Assembly: GCA_905221605.1 (NCBI GenBank)
Contig: CAJNDS010002541.1
Span: forward strand, 304,501 to 368,500
DNA from: Symbiodinium natans
Lineage: Eukaryota > Sar > Dinophyceae > Suessiales > Symbiodiniaceae
Direction: 5' to 3'
DNA: 64,000 bases
A model generated the notes under the pieces. That model did not search any database and was not told the DNA's origin. It was given only the letters and a program-made list of their open reading frames with translations. This document shows positions 1 to 13,395 of the stretch, piece after piece. Made by a program: the position numbers and the translations under genes. Every line of letters starts with the position of its first letter. The first letter of the stretch is position 1.

Positions 1-689
1 AGCTCAAAAGACTCAAGATTTGAAGACGTAGATTTCCAACACCCTTCATCGTGAGCCTTCAAGGGAGGGTTTGGGGTGGGACATGGTCTTGGACTTGGAA
101 ATTTTGGGTGCAAATGCGGGCCCAGAACACAGGGCCTCCCAGAAACCTCCCAAGAGTGTCCCGAGGCCTCCAGGCCCAGGTATTGTGCTTCCTACCAAAA
201 GGCCAGTGCCTTGCCTTACCCCGCTCGGGCCTCGCGCAAGCGCGCGACCCTCGCACAGGCCACAAATACGCCCCTCCCCAAAACAATGGATTTTCCTTCA
301 CACTGCATGCGGTCGTGCGTTCTCCTCCAGTCCGAAAAACCATGTGCCCCGGCATTTTCGCAAATCAAAACCGCTTACAAATGCTGTTTTAAGGCTTCTC
401 AACCCACTGTGCACAGCTCCGCTGCCATGTTTGTAAAAAGGCGCGAAAGCTCTCAAAAGCCATGTGCCCCTAGGGTTTCGCTGTTGCTGGGCCGACTTTA
501 CACCGCCTGGGGTGACTTCCTTCCTCTGCCTTGTTTTGCTGTGTGCCGCAGGGGTTGGGCCGACTTTACACCGTCTCATAACCCTAAACCCCAGGCCCTA
601 CCTTGGAACCCTGAACCCTAAACCCTTTCGACCCCAAACCTTAAACCCTAAGCCCTAAGCCCTAAACCCCGACCCTAGACCCTTCCCAG
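1..689. other. Unassigned segment with telomere-like motifs
   Basis: I recognise no gene here. Open frames run in several phases but match no known domain. An 18-nt direct repeat (TGGGCCGACTTTACACCG) occurs at 488-505 and 556-573. From about 580 the sequence turns into degenerate CCCTAAA motifs leading up to the first exon candidate. Confidence 0.5.
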
Positions 690-1482
690 GCTCAAGCACT
701 ACAAGGCCCAGCCCATCTTGAACGCCTGCTCGGCGACCATGTGCAGCGCCCCGCACTTGGAGAGCTCCCGGAGCCGGAATCAGGGTTTAGGGTTTAGGGG
801 TTTAGGGTTTAATTAGGATTTGGGGGCCTAAAAGCCCTAAAAACCCTAAAACTCCGAAAAGCCCTAAAAAAATCCTAAACCCTTCTTAAGCCCTCCCCGC
901 CCTCACCTCAAAAGAGAAGCTTGCAAAGAGTAACAGTAAGAATAGTAGCGTTGCAAGACCTTAAAGGGCTTTGCTCAGCAGCCGCAGAGGCAAAGGCTGC
1001 TGCGAAGGGAACTGTTAGGGGAGGGAGTCTCCGACGTACCTTCCCATGGATGCCTGCAAGTCGTAAGCGCAACGCCCTTACCCTGCATAAATCTCCTCTG
1101 TTTGTTGGGCCCTTTCAGGGTTTAGGGTTCCCCCCTTCCCTGAACCCTAAACTCTAACGAGAACCAGTAAACCCTGCCAACCCTGTAAACCAAGCCCGGT
1201 GCTTCTTCAGGAGGGTGCGCGTTTTTCTCCATGTTTGGGTTCCGTGGTCACTGGAGCGGCAACGGCATATGCAAGTTTAATGGGTTGATGGGTTTTGGGG
1301 TGTAGGGTTTAGGTTTTATTTTGGGGTTGTGGGGATAGGGTCTTTACAGCACGAGCTGCGGGTCGGTTCGAAGAAAGAGCGCGGGCGAAGCTGGCCCCAG
1401 CCCCTCGAAACAAGGAGGTCGCAGGTTGCAGACTTCAACACGGAGACCCTTTTTAGCCCCAATGCGCCCCAAAGGCCCCTGA
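690..1482 (+). CDS. Putative split gene with telomere-like introns (partial, unknown product)
   Basis: Candidate exons are 690-784, 915-935, 979-1035, 1211-1274 and 1350-1482. All introns between them read GT...AG and three are rich in TTTAGGG/CCCTAAA motifs. Joining the exons keeps one reading frame open to a TGA at 1480-1482; exon phases are 1, 1, 1 and 2 in order. The fourth exon reads GCAFFSMFGFRGHWSGNGIC and the fifth is basic and Ser/Pro-rich. A second frame through exons 979-1035, 1211-1274 and 1350-1456 is also open and phase-consistent, ending at TAG 1454-1456, so the true frame is uncertain. Upstream exons are unknown and I recognise no domain. The 21-nt exon is the weakest part. 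The intronless gene at 1645 lies just downstream on the same strand, consistent with the unidirectional gene order common in dinoflagellates. This model is inferred from splice signals and open phase only. Confidence 0.4.
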
Positions 1483-1635
1483 ACCCCTAAGAAACCCCCA
1501 AACTTTCTAAAGCCCAAGGTCTAGGATTTCGTGCTTAGGCCTAGGCCGAGGCTTTACACGATAAGCTCTGAACCCTACAAGGGTCTGTTTAAGGCATATC
1601 ACAGTTTAAGTCTGACGACTCCGGGAGGGCTTCTC

Positions 1636-1644
1636 AGCTCTCTC
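1636..1644 (+). promoter_or_regulatory. Possible spliced-leader acceptor
   Basis: The pyrimidine-rich run GGCTTCTCAG ends in AG at 1636-1637, followed by CTCTCTC and then the ATG of the membrane protein gene. It fits a trans-splice acceptor with a very short 5' untranslated region. No transcript evidence is available. Confidence 0.3.
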
Positions 1645-2703
1645 ATGGCCGTGGTTTCGCCATTTGCGGATGAGACGCCAAAGTCCATCACCCGCTTTAT
1701 CACGGTCTCGCTGCTTCTATACGCCGTCGCCGTCCTGATTCTTCTGAACTGGAAGACAGCTTGGGACCACCAGCTCCTGCCCCTTTACGTGCTCCAAGGG
1801 ATCATGTTCATCACCGCGGCCGGCGCCATGCTCGGAGGAATGGCCTTCAACTTCAGAGTGTGGAGCTTCATACTCGGGCAGAACTGCTGCCTGGGCCTCT
1901 GCGCAACTGCTGGCTGCTTCCTTCCGGGCGCCTTCATATTGTTCTATGCAATTGGCACGGCTTCTCCAGTTCTGTTCGAGTGGGAGTTTATGGAGATTGA
2001 GCCGATCCATTATGTCGACCTTTGCAGCACAGCGGAGTGGAAAGACTTCAAGGGGGGCATCTACTTCGAAGGCGGCGCCCTCACCCAAGATGACAGCATG
2101 CCTCCCGTGATTAAGCTCGACATCCAGCAGTGCATCTGGGTCGAGCCCAACAACCCAGATGTCAGGTCAGGCTACTGGACGCCTTGCTTTGCTCGACTTC
2201 GGCCAGTCTTCACTTGCGACCCCCGACTGTCGAAAACCTGTACCAATCCTCGCGCATGCGCCTGGGCGATCACGGCATCGGAGGCCTCGGAACAATCGGA
2301 ACCCGACCCTCCGAAAGCCCCGGACTGCGGCACACCCGGCGTATGTGGGATGGTGTATCGCATGAACTTCTTCATGCCCTTCATGTCGGCCAACAGCACG
2401 AGCATGAAGACCTTTCATCAGCTACTGGAAACATTAGGGAGACGATTCCCGGGAAGCCTGACAGCCGATAGCCCTTTGCTTATCTTAGCCAACCCGGCCG
2501 AGCTAAAGAGAGCGGGTGGAGAAGCTGTAGAGAGGTTCTACAAGCTGCTAATCGTGTACGTGCCGCTGGGTGCAGTTTTGGGTCTTCTGGTAGCTGCGGC
2601 CCGGGCCATGGCAAGCTGGCAGACAAGCGAATCCACGCAGACGGATACCGCTGACGACTCCGTGACACCCGGCAGCCCAACCCTCAAAAACCATAGCGAC
2701 TGA
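1645..2703 (+). CDS. Four-helix membrane protein, family not recognised
   Basis: This is an intronless reading frame of 352 codons. The open frame extends upstream to 1531, but the first ATG is at 1645, eight bases after a pyrimidine-rich TTCTCAG that would suit spliced-leader trans-splicing, so I chose that start. Predicted membrane helices lie at about residues 17-35, 44-66, 73-103 (long, with a Cys-Cys pair at 81-82) and 298-320. A loop of roughly 190 residues between helices 3 and 4 carries about ten cysteines and an N-S-T sequon, so it is probably lumenal or extracellular. The tail is short, Ser/Thr/Asp-rich and probably cytosolic. The arrangement of three helices, a large Cys-rich loop and a last helix resembles tetraspanins, but the CCG signature is absent and the loop is long. 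I do not assign a family. This is the clearest host-type gene in the window. Confidence 0.75.
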   Translation: MAVVSPFADETPKSITRFITVSLLLYAVAVLILLNWKTAWDHQLLPLYVLQGIMFITAAGAMLGGMAFNFRVWSFILGQNCCLGLCATAGCFLPGAFILFYAIGTASPVLFEWEFMEIEPIHYVDLCSTAEWKDFKGGIYFEGGALTQDDSMPPVIKLDIQQCIWVEPNNPDVRSGYWTPCFARLRPVFTCDPRLSKTCTNPRACAWAITASEASEQSEPDPPKAPDCGTPGVCGMVYRMNFFMPFMSANSTSMKTFHQLLETLGRRFPGSLTADSPLLILANPAELKRAGGEAVERFYKLLIVYVPLGAVLGLLVAAARAMASWQTSESTQTDTADDSVTPGSPTLKNHSD

Positions 2704-2839
2704 GAAGTGAACTCCGGTTGAGAATCAATTCCTTGTATCATGCCCATGCCGAGGAACGGACGGCACGCGTTGTGCAGAATACTCTTGAAAGTCACGTGCC
2801 CTCCGTCATGAGGGATGTTGGGCAATTTATGTCTGCAAG

Positions 2840-2992
2840 CCAACCACCCACTCCCCCACTCACTCCACACTCCCCCACTCCCCCCCATCCCCACTCCCCC
2901 ACTCCCCACTACCCCCCACTCCCCACCACTCCCACTCCCCCCCACACTCCCCCACACTCCCCCACACTCCCCCACACTCCCCCACACTTCCT
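2840..2992. repeat. C-rich CCCCCACACT-type minisatellite
   Basis: This is tandem, imperfect C-rich sequence built from units such as CCCCCACT and CCCCCACACT. It begins about 140 bases after the stop of the membrane protein gene. The strand asymmetry is extreme, with almost no G on the plus strand. Open frames across it are artefacts of low complexity. Confidence 0.85.
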
Positions 2993-2995
2993 AAA

Positions 2996-3410
2996 CCAGG
3001 CCCAAAACCCTAGGTAGGCCAAAAAATCCTAGGCCCAAAACCCCAGGCCCAAAACCCTAGGCCCAAAACCCTAGGCCTAAAATCCTAGGCCCAAAACCCC
3101 AGGCCCAAAACCCTACCCAAAACCCTAGGCCTAAAATCCTAGGCCCAAAACCCCAGGCCCAAAACCCTAGCCCAAAACCCTAGGCCCAAAACCCTAGGCC
3201 CAAAACCCGAGGCCCAAAACCCTAGGCCCAAAACCCTAGGCCCAAAACCTAGGCCCAAAACCCTAGGCCCAAAACCCTAGGCCTAAAACCCTAGGCCCAA
3301 AACCCTAGGCCCAAAACCCTGGCCCAAAACCCTAGCCCCAAAACCCTAGGCCCAAAACCCTAGGCCCAAAACCCTAGACCCAAAACCCTAGGCCCAAAAC
3401 CCTAGGGCTT
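2996..3410. repeat. 14-bp minisatellite GGCCCAAAACCCTA
   Basis: About 29 tandem copies of a 14-bp unit, GGCCCAAAACCCTA, occur with small indels and C/T variants. The unit contains the telomere-like core AACCCTA, so it may have grown from a telomere-like seed by local duplication. Confidence 0.9.
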
Positions 3411-3412
3411 AA

Positions 3413-3770
3413 ATGCAGCGGGGGGGGGGGGGGTGGTGGTTGGCGGCACCAGCCCCCCAACCCCCACCCCTCCCCCCATTTTGCCAGCACAAAGCCCATG
3501 CGCCTCTGGAAAGGGCTCCTAGTTTTGTGCAAGAGCTTCTCGTGACGGCACCACGTTCGCAAAAGCAAGCTTGCGCGGTTTTGGATCCACTTGCAAAAGC
3601 AATGCTTCTGTGACGGGGTTGGAGAGGATTCAATTCCACTTGACGGCGTGATGTTCTTAAAGAAGGCTGAGGAGATATAAGGGGATCCGTTGGTTTGGGG
3701 ACCTGGGGTTGAGGATCCCCGTTTCGGGTGCAAGCTGGAACCCTTTGGTTAATGGCGAAAGGTCCCCCTA
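3413..3770. repeat. Dispersed repeat family A, copy 1
   Basis: The segment starts with a G-run and a TGGTTGGC...CACCAGCCCCCC stretch, then unique-looking sequence that recurs at 10139-10715 with about 85-90% identity by eye. Shared landmarks are TTGCCAGCACAAAGC, GCAAGAGCTTCTCGTGACGG, GGATTCAATTCCACTTGACG and GAGATATAAGGGGATC. This copy lacks the roughly 220-bp internal segment present in copy 2. I see no coding capacity. It could be a SINE-like or MITE-like family, but no promoter boxes or terminal repeats were identified. Confidence 0.7.
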
Positions 3771-5152
3771 ATAGCTCAAATTTCAGAGCTTCAGGAACAG
3801 TGCCGAACTAGACCTTTGTACTGTTTTGAGACTGTAGCTCAACTAGTAGCAAGTGATACTAGCAGGTACTCACGCGAAGAGTGCGGGGGGCGTTAGATTG
3901 GGGGACTTTTTAACTTGACCTTTGCACCAGAGTCCAAATCAAGATAGTTTAGAGCCTGGACGCCAAGAGCATGCACATCACAAGCTTGAGATCTCGTGCA
4001 GCCTCTGCCCAAGACCCAGCCCAAACCAGAATCCCTTGAACCGCTGAGGGGAAATCTCTTTGCATACTGTAGCTTCTTGGGCAACAGCTTGGAGGTGAAG
4101 GGGAAAGCAGACAACGGGCACGAGCAAACACAATCTTCGTGATTGGCTATGACTTGTATCCCTGAGGCTGTGGATCGTTGCCTGAGAATGCAACTCATGA
4201 GAACGCAACTGCAGCGCGCAAGTTGCTTGTAGCAGATGGTAGGCAGATCGTAGGTCGTAGGCAGGCTTCCTGCCATTGAAGGGCGCTTGCAAGTGCCAGA
4301 GAGCCAAACACCTTGTGCCCGCAGCGCAATAAACACCACGCGCAAGCTGCAACTTCCATGGGATCATTCATGGCTGCTGGCTTCCAGCCTGCAGAGTGTC
4401 TGTAACAGGCAGGCTTAGGGTTTATAGGCATAGAGGCAATACCCTTTCCTTGTAGTTTCAAAGGCTCAGCCCGCACCTCCCCCAAAGACCTCAAGTTAGG
4501 GCAAAGGGGCTGTTGGTTTGATACACCCAAACGCCTCTAAACGCCCTGAAGCAGCTTTGCCTCCAGCTCCCCAAATCTCAACTCACCAGGGTTTGGGTGT
4601 TTCAGGGACTTCAGGGGGGTGTTTTGGGGAGAGTCGGCCAACCCAAAAAACACAGCAGCTCGGGAATACTTGTCTGGGGCCATTTGCGTGTTGTCCCAAG
4701 TTGCCAGCGACAGGAGCACCAACAGCCTTCAGCGAACGAAGGTTATGCCAAATCCCGCCCCGAAACCTCCGAAATGCCCGACCGCATGTTGGTACGATGA
4801 ATGTTGTCCGGCATCTTTCGGCTGAAGCCTGAAGCCACATGTGCCATGTTGAATAATGTTGGCCTCCAATTGACAAGCCCTCCCCCCAGCCCCCCAACAA
4901 CTGGTTGAAACTAAGGATTCTGGGGAGGGGGCCAAATCTGTCAATTTTGGGTCTCCAGAGGGTTTAAGAGGGCCAGGGACGTTTTGGTCTTGGCGGCAGG
5001 GTTTTACTATTAAGGGGGTTTAAGGAGGGGCTTGAATTCCGTTCCGAAGATTTTTGTGTTTATCGAAGGTGGGGGGGTTTATTGAACCCAGGTCCAGAGT
5101 AGCTTCGCGTTGAATCTCAGAGGACAGTCCACTCATACTACGTGGTTCTTAG
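3771..5152. other. Intergenic, no gene recognised
   Basis: Several overlapping open frames of 60-150 codons exist on both strands, notably at 3893-4345 minus. None shows a domain, a membrane pattern or a consistent frame. Telomere-like motifs are sparse until about 4950. Confidence 0.5.
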
Positions 5153-5239
5153 GCAAAGTGCATGCTGCATGTGCGCAACGAATTCACCAATGTTGTCACA
5201 GTCGCTCGGCAAGACTGGCTCCACGACTCCCAACCCTAA
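5153..5239 (+). CDS. Exon candidate, C-terminal, unknown product
   Basis: An AG acceptor (GTGGTTCTTAG) at 5151-5152 precedes a coding-like stretch containing MLHVRNEFTNVVTVARQDWL. The frame ends at TAA 5237-5239, and that stop is supplied by a telomere-like CCCTAAA. The upstream exon was not identified. Support is limited to the acceptor and coding-like composition. Confidence 0.25.
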   Translation, partial: AKCMLHVRNEFTNVVTVARQDWLHDSQP

Positions 5240-5700
5240 AGCCCCAAGCCCTTGTGTAGGTTTTGGGGCCTCAAACCCCTAAACCCTAATTCTAGGTAGG
5301 CCCTTGGGACACTTTGGGCATATAGGGTTTGGAGTGTATGGCTTATAGGGTTTCTAGGTAGGCCCTTGAGACATCGTCTATTTCCTTTATTGGGTGTAAT
5401 TAGGGGTATCTCTTGGGGGAATATTTTGAAGATTGTTTCTAGGCCAACCTCGGAAGTTCTCAACACTACTCTGAAGCGCCATGTTTAGGCGTTGCTGGGG
5501 GCGGGGAGCACAGAATCCGTGACTCCTCTACTGCCCAAGCTTGGGATTTGGGGCTTACCCTGAAGCTTTAAAGCGACGGAAGACTCTCCACTCTACAAGA
5601 CTCCCAACAACCCAACAACTGCAAACACCCCAAAAGTCCCAAACACCTTAATAACCCTGAAGACCACAAATTAAGGACCTTAAACACCCTAAACCCTCAG

Positions 5701-6246
5701 GGCAGACAAGGAGCCTGTTGCAGCTCTGTCTGGCGATGTGCCTCCCGGATGCCATCAGCAGCAGTGGGAGGGCGCTGTGGTTTAGGGTTCAGGGTTAGTG
5801 TCAGGGGTTCAGGGTTGTGGGGCGGGATGGGTTTTGGGTTTGGAGCGGGGGGGGGGGGGGGGGAGGGAGGCACCCATCTATTTTCACAGCAGCATCCCTC
5901 GATGCTTATTTCTGGGGCCTTCATCCCAGAGAAGGAGAAGATGGAAATCGAAGTATATAGCCATGAAGGACCCAAGAATTGCGTCGGACTGGGACTTGGG
6001 ACTTAAGGTAAACCCTAAACCCTAGAAACCCTAAACACCGCAGCTCCGAGAGCGTCTGTTAGAGCCTGCAAGCTACCCTTCGAACGATGATCGTCTGCTG
6101 TCAAGCGAGACCTGCAGATGCAGGTAGGGTAAGTGTTTAGAGTTTAGAGCTTGCGCCTCAGGCCTCAAGGTTTAATTTGGGCTTTTGGTGAAACCTCTGC
6201 CTTCGCCTGACATGTTAGCATCTACTTGAAGGCTCATGGGCACTGA
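5701..6246 (+). CDS. Putative split gene with telomere-like introns (partial, unknown product)
   Basis: Four candidate exons are 5701-5779, 5890-5982, 6044-6123 and 6219-6246. The first follows AAACCCTCAG and ends at GTG|GTTTAGGG, so telomere-like sequence directly abuts both sides. The second follows a good acceptor (TATTTTCACAG) and reads GAFIPEKEKMEIEVYSHEGP. The third lies between ...CCCTAAACACCGCAG and GTAGGGTAAG and contains LRERLLEPASYPSNDD. The fourth adds a short end, IYLKAHGH, and a TGA at 6244-6246. Phases agree across all joins. The second intron may be 61 nt (5983-6043). An alternative donor at 6008 would make a 36-nt intron with a different frame in exon 2. I recognise no family, and the 5' end is missing. 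Confidence 0.4.
5846..5862 (+). repeat. Poly-G tract inside an intron candidate
   Basis: An unbroken run of about 17 G lies in the intron between candidate exons 5701-5779 and 5890-5982. Similar G- or C-runs occur near 3420, 7910, 10190, 15310, 36870, 49976, 50050 and 57376. These could form G-quadruplexes. Confidence 0.8.
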
Positions 6247-9095
<2,849 letters not shown>

Positions 9096-10138
9096 ACACG
9101 GAGAGAAGAGAAAGATATGGCGCTTGTTCATCAGTCTTTATTGGTCTGTGATAGTGTTTCCCAACCAACCCAGTTATGAGCACCGGGGTGGGCTCGGAGC
9201 CTAGGGGGGAGGTCTCTACACCTTCGAAAGAAAGAATGAAAGCACGCATGCGATGATCAGAGGGAGACTTCAACCTGCACGGATGAAGGTTTGTTTAAAA
9301 CTGTAGACTGCTGGGGAAGACACCCTTTTGGTCACCTCACGTCAGAACAGGTTAGCCAGGGATTCTCGAAGCCACCAACACGAGAAAGACTTGGAAGGTC
9401 CTGGTTAGGGGTTAGGGGCCCATCCTAAACACTAACCTTTTAAACTCCAACGCCGAAACCCGAACCCCGAAACCGTCTCCCACAAGAGATTCTCCCACGT
9501 GGCAAGGCCCACGCGCGCGGGGAGTGTCGCGGGACTGCAGCAAAATGGTGTATAGTAAAGTTCGGCAGAATAGCATAGAGCAGCGTAGAGTACATTATAC
9601 AGTGACCAGTGCTCTACTCGACTACAGCCATACTCTTGCAAAATGAAGGGTCATGACTGCCATGGATGAATGACGGACGGTGACTGCAACAACGCCGGAC
9701 GCTGTAAAATTACCAGAGCGCAGTATGCAGGTGTACTCCTTCAACGGGTGTTGTATCTTCAATGCCGATTACGTTGTTCCTGAAGAAGTTTTGAACTCCT
9801 AGAAGCCACGTTCATGCCCAAGGCCGTCCCTGCGCGTTCTTTCATTCGGCAAATGGGTGTGACACAGCTGCATCCGGTAGGGCTGGGGGGTTCAGGTCGC
9901 TGGTAACTGGTAACCCCGATTGCAATCTGGATTGACCTTACCAGCACTGAGTCTTCGTTTCACATTGGGTCCTCCATAGGGGACCCAGTCTGCTTGTTGG
10001 CCGAATTGTGTTGTTGCTTGGCCCCTGAGCAGCTCCCCACGCCCCCACTTGCAAACACAATGCTCGCGTGCCCGCTTTGGAAAGGAGTCGCAGGCCCAGA
10101 GCCTTCTTAAACGCAATCTTGCACGGCTTAAACACAGC
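9096..10138. other. Intergenic, no gene recognised
   Basis: Mixed unique sequence with a few telomere-like motifs around 9400-9440. No reading frame is convincing on either strand. Confidence 0.4.
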
Positions 10139-10715
10139 CGCGGGGGTGGGGGGTGGGTTGGCTTCACCAGTGGGTTGGCTTCACCAGCCCCCCCCCCCCC
10201 CATTTTGCCAGCACAAAGCTCGTACGACGCCTCTGGAAGATTTTTGCAAGAGCTTCTCGTGACGGCGCGACGTTCGTAAAAGCAAGCTTGCACGGTTTTG
10301 GATCCACTTGCAAAAGCAATGCTTGTGTGACGGGGTTGGAAAGGATTCAATTCCACTTGACGGCGTGATGTTCTTTAAAGCAGCGGGGCGGCTGGGAGGG
10401 GGGTTGAGGGGCACGGGGGAGACCACCCCTTTGGCTGGCCGGCATGTGGAGCACTCAGTCAGAGTCTATTGTTCGCTGAAACCGAACGGTTTCTCCCATT
10501 CGTTCTGGAGTTTTGTCAGAGGCTTGTCCGCACTAAGTCTCGAAAGCATGCACTTGCTGTCTGCCTGCCCGCATGCAGCGCACGGTTCTGGATCGAGGGT
10601 GGAATTAAGGCTGAGAGATATAAGGGGATCGGCCCCGAAAGGATGTCAGGCGTTGGCTTGGGACTTGGGGTTGAGGACCAGCTGTAACCCACTGGCATAC
10701 GGCGAAAGGTCCTAA
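10139..10715. repeat. Dispersed repeat family A, copy 2 with internal insertion
   Basis: This copy matches 3413-3770 in order, from the G/C-rich start through CAATTCCACTTGACGGCGTG and on to GAGATATAAGGGGATC and GGCGAAAGGTCC. It carries about 220 extra bases (about 10385-10607) between GATGTTCTT and GGCTGAG that copy 1 lacks. The extra block is either an insertion here or a deletion in copy 1. No terminal repeats or target duplication were seen around the block. Confidence 0.7.
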
Positions 10716-12768
10716 ACAGTTTGCCCTTCTACCTTGGTAATCCTTCACCCATGTTTTCTGCAATACAGACCACTCCTACTATTGAACGGTAGCATTGCTC
10801 ATATGGCATTGTTCTAGCACGTCTTATTGTTCTGCTTGTTCCTGACCTTGATGAGGCCACAAGGCGGCCAGTTGCGCCTACTGCCACCTTTGCCCAGCAG
10901 GCGTCCGTCGTGAAAAAAAGTTTCTGGGGCGAAGATGGCAAATATTTTTGCTGTGCAAGATGACATGTGGCAGTGTTTTGGCTTGAGGGGTCCAGAGGAG
11001 TACAGTGGTGATTTCTCGAGAGGCTGAACCATCACAAGCTCCAAAGACCCAATGAACACTCAGAACCCAAGTCTGTTTGGAGTGTTCCATTGCAGGGTAA
11101 CACCTGTCGTCCGTGTATACGTGATGAGCTGCACTTCACGAGAGACTGCAGAGATACAGTTGTGAGGCACAGAGCTGTTGTACAAGAGAACTGACAAACA
11201 GTTCGCAGCATGTCAAGAGTCGAGTCAAGAACTGAGGTGGGCCAAAAAACAGGCCCAGAAGTACGACAGCCCTCGCACGCCGCGCACGCCGCGCACGCCG
11301 CGCACTCCCCGCCAGAAGGCACCTCTGGCAGGGTCCCGCAGTGGATGCAGACTGCTTATGTATTTATGAACTCCCTTCGAATATAATAGTGTCGTAAGCA
11401 ACTGACCGTACTATAACACTGTACCGTTCACGGCTCTATTTTGTAGCAAAGGTGTCGCCTTAACCTCGTTTAGAATTTTTCGCCGCGAAGCGGCTGGACG
11501 TTGCTGGCATCATGACCAGACCGTGACATGTCCATCCAAAGGGCATGCATCTTCTTGGTTTGGAGCAGGAAAGTTTCGGGAGTGAACCCTACAACCTCGG
11601 CAGAAGACCCAAACCTGCTTTTCGGGGTTAGCGCTGCAGACTTGCAGTCTAGCAGGCGTGAACGAAGTGCAATATATCGCCAGCTCATGCTTGTTGGGTC
11701 CTGGCCCGTTTCGGGTCTCACAGATTCCCTACCACTATCCTCAGAACTGCTGCATGGTGCTCTTCTACAAAGAATAGTCTCCTCGATGGGAAAGGAATTC
11801 GGATTGAGCTCGTCACCCCAAGATTTAAGTAGCACCGACAGATCACCCAAATATTCTGAAATTTGCGCTTGACATCCCAGTCCCAGTCCGGCGACGCCAC
11901 TTCACCGTGGGGAGAGGCACGTGCTTCTCAATGGATCCTTGCGATTAGGAAGCTAGGCTACGGTTGGGATGCCAAGCATGTGTCTTGTGAAGCCCATGTC
12001 CACCCTGCCCACCAATCTTGAGTTAAGTGCGAGAAAGTGGGTCATCGTAGGTTCGCCAACACATATAGGCATGCATAAGCATGCCCAAGCCTTCTGATTT
12101 AGTTGAGGTGCTGGCCATATAGGGTTGAGGGTCTAACGCGCATGAATCTTTATCAACATGTAAAGCACCACCGCCACAACGATATCGGTGAGCTTGCGCG
12201 GGCTTCTTCATCAACGCGCAGCCGCAAACCCAAGAACCTGGTATCCTCCATCTCTTCCATCACCACGCACCCTTACATCTAGCCAAGAACATCGACAAGT
12301 TACAACTGTAAGTCGCTTTGAAGATAGCGTCATCAGACCTTATAGAGTTCTATACTGCAGAGGATGGCAAGTTATGGTTTTTGTCTGCAGTAGAGTGCAG
12401 TGCACTATCCTGTACTCCTGGCTTAGGGTTTCAGCTTGGGGTTCGGTATGTGGGTTGCCTTGCTAAACACTTGTGCGTTCTCTGATGCGCAGGGAAGTGA
12501 GCGCACACATCGCCGGGCCCGACTGCGGCTGCTTGCTAGCAGAACATCTAGGAATCTAGGATGTGGTTGCCATGGGTTTGCGGGTTGGGGTTTGAGGGCT
12601 CGAATATTTACGGGGCCCAGTTTACAATGTCAGAGGCCAAGTCAGCAAAGTGATTGCATGGCCAAATCCCCAATACTGAGGAGGGAGTAGGCCAGGCCGC
12701 GCCCCTCAGGCAACTTGGCTTGAAGGGGATCTGCCTGGATAGGCAACGTATACGCATGAATAGTAACT
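10716..12768. other. Intergenic; short 9-bp repeat at 11273-11306
   Basis: Telomere-like motifs are rare here. A small (CGCACGCCG)n tandem occurs at 11273-11306. Open frames at 11470-11850 minus and 11528-11872 plus overlap each other and neither has a recognisable domain. I call no gene. Confidence 0.4.
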
Positions 12769-13005
12769 GCTATTACTATTACTATTACTGTTGCTGTTAC
12801 GGTTACGGTTACTGTTACTGTTACTATTATTTTCGCTAATACTATTTTTTGTTATTACTATTTCCATTACTCTTACTATTGCTATTGTTACTGTTCGTAT
12901 TGCTATGACTATGACTATTACGACTAAGTACTATTACCATTACAATTACGATTATTATTAGTTTTACTCTTACTATTGCCGTTGCGACTGCTAGTGTTTA
13001 TGCTA
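12769..13005. repeat. TTACTN hexamer/trinucleotide low-complexity tract
   Basis: Tandem TTACTA, TTACTG, TTACGG and similar units begin cleanly at 12769 and degrade gradually over about 230 bp into (ATT)n-like sequence. The clean-to-decayed gradient suggests an old array with recent re-expansion at its left end. Confidence 0.8.
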
Positions 13006-13395
13006 TTCCTATTATTATACATGTTCCTTTTTCTGTTACTGTGATTCTTTGTTTCGCTTACAGTCAACATCGTTCTTTCAACATGACTATTACCAGTATC
13101 CACGCAATTTTTCAAGATGCTTATCATTTGTCTTGATGACTAGTGTGGCAACTTTTCCTGATGCTTATCACATTTTTGGCTGCCTTACCCCTGGTTAACA
13201 ACACATTCAAGCCAAAACCTCCCGACAAGCAAAATACCTGAACTATTTTGCTGAGGCCTGCCCCGCGACTCGTTTAGGCTGAAAGTTCCAGCCCGGAACC
13301 GTAGCTTCCGAAAACACCCCATTCATTGCGACTTCGAACATCTCCTGGGGTTTAGAGTGACATGGTGCATTCTTCTTCTTCTGATACTTGTTTGC
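13006..13395. other. Intergenic, nothing recognised
   Basis: AT-rich sequence trails off from the hexamer tract, followed by non-repetitive sequence without a convincing frame. Confidence 0.4.

Noticed and set aside
1717-2088. 123-codon minus frame
   Set aside because: Antisense shadow of the membrane protein gene.
3893-4345. 150-codon minus frame
   Set aside because: No domain or start context, and it overlaps other frames of similar length, so it is likely chance.
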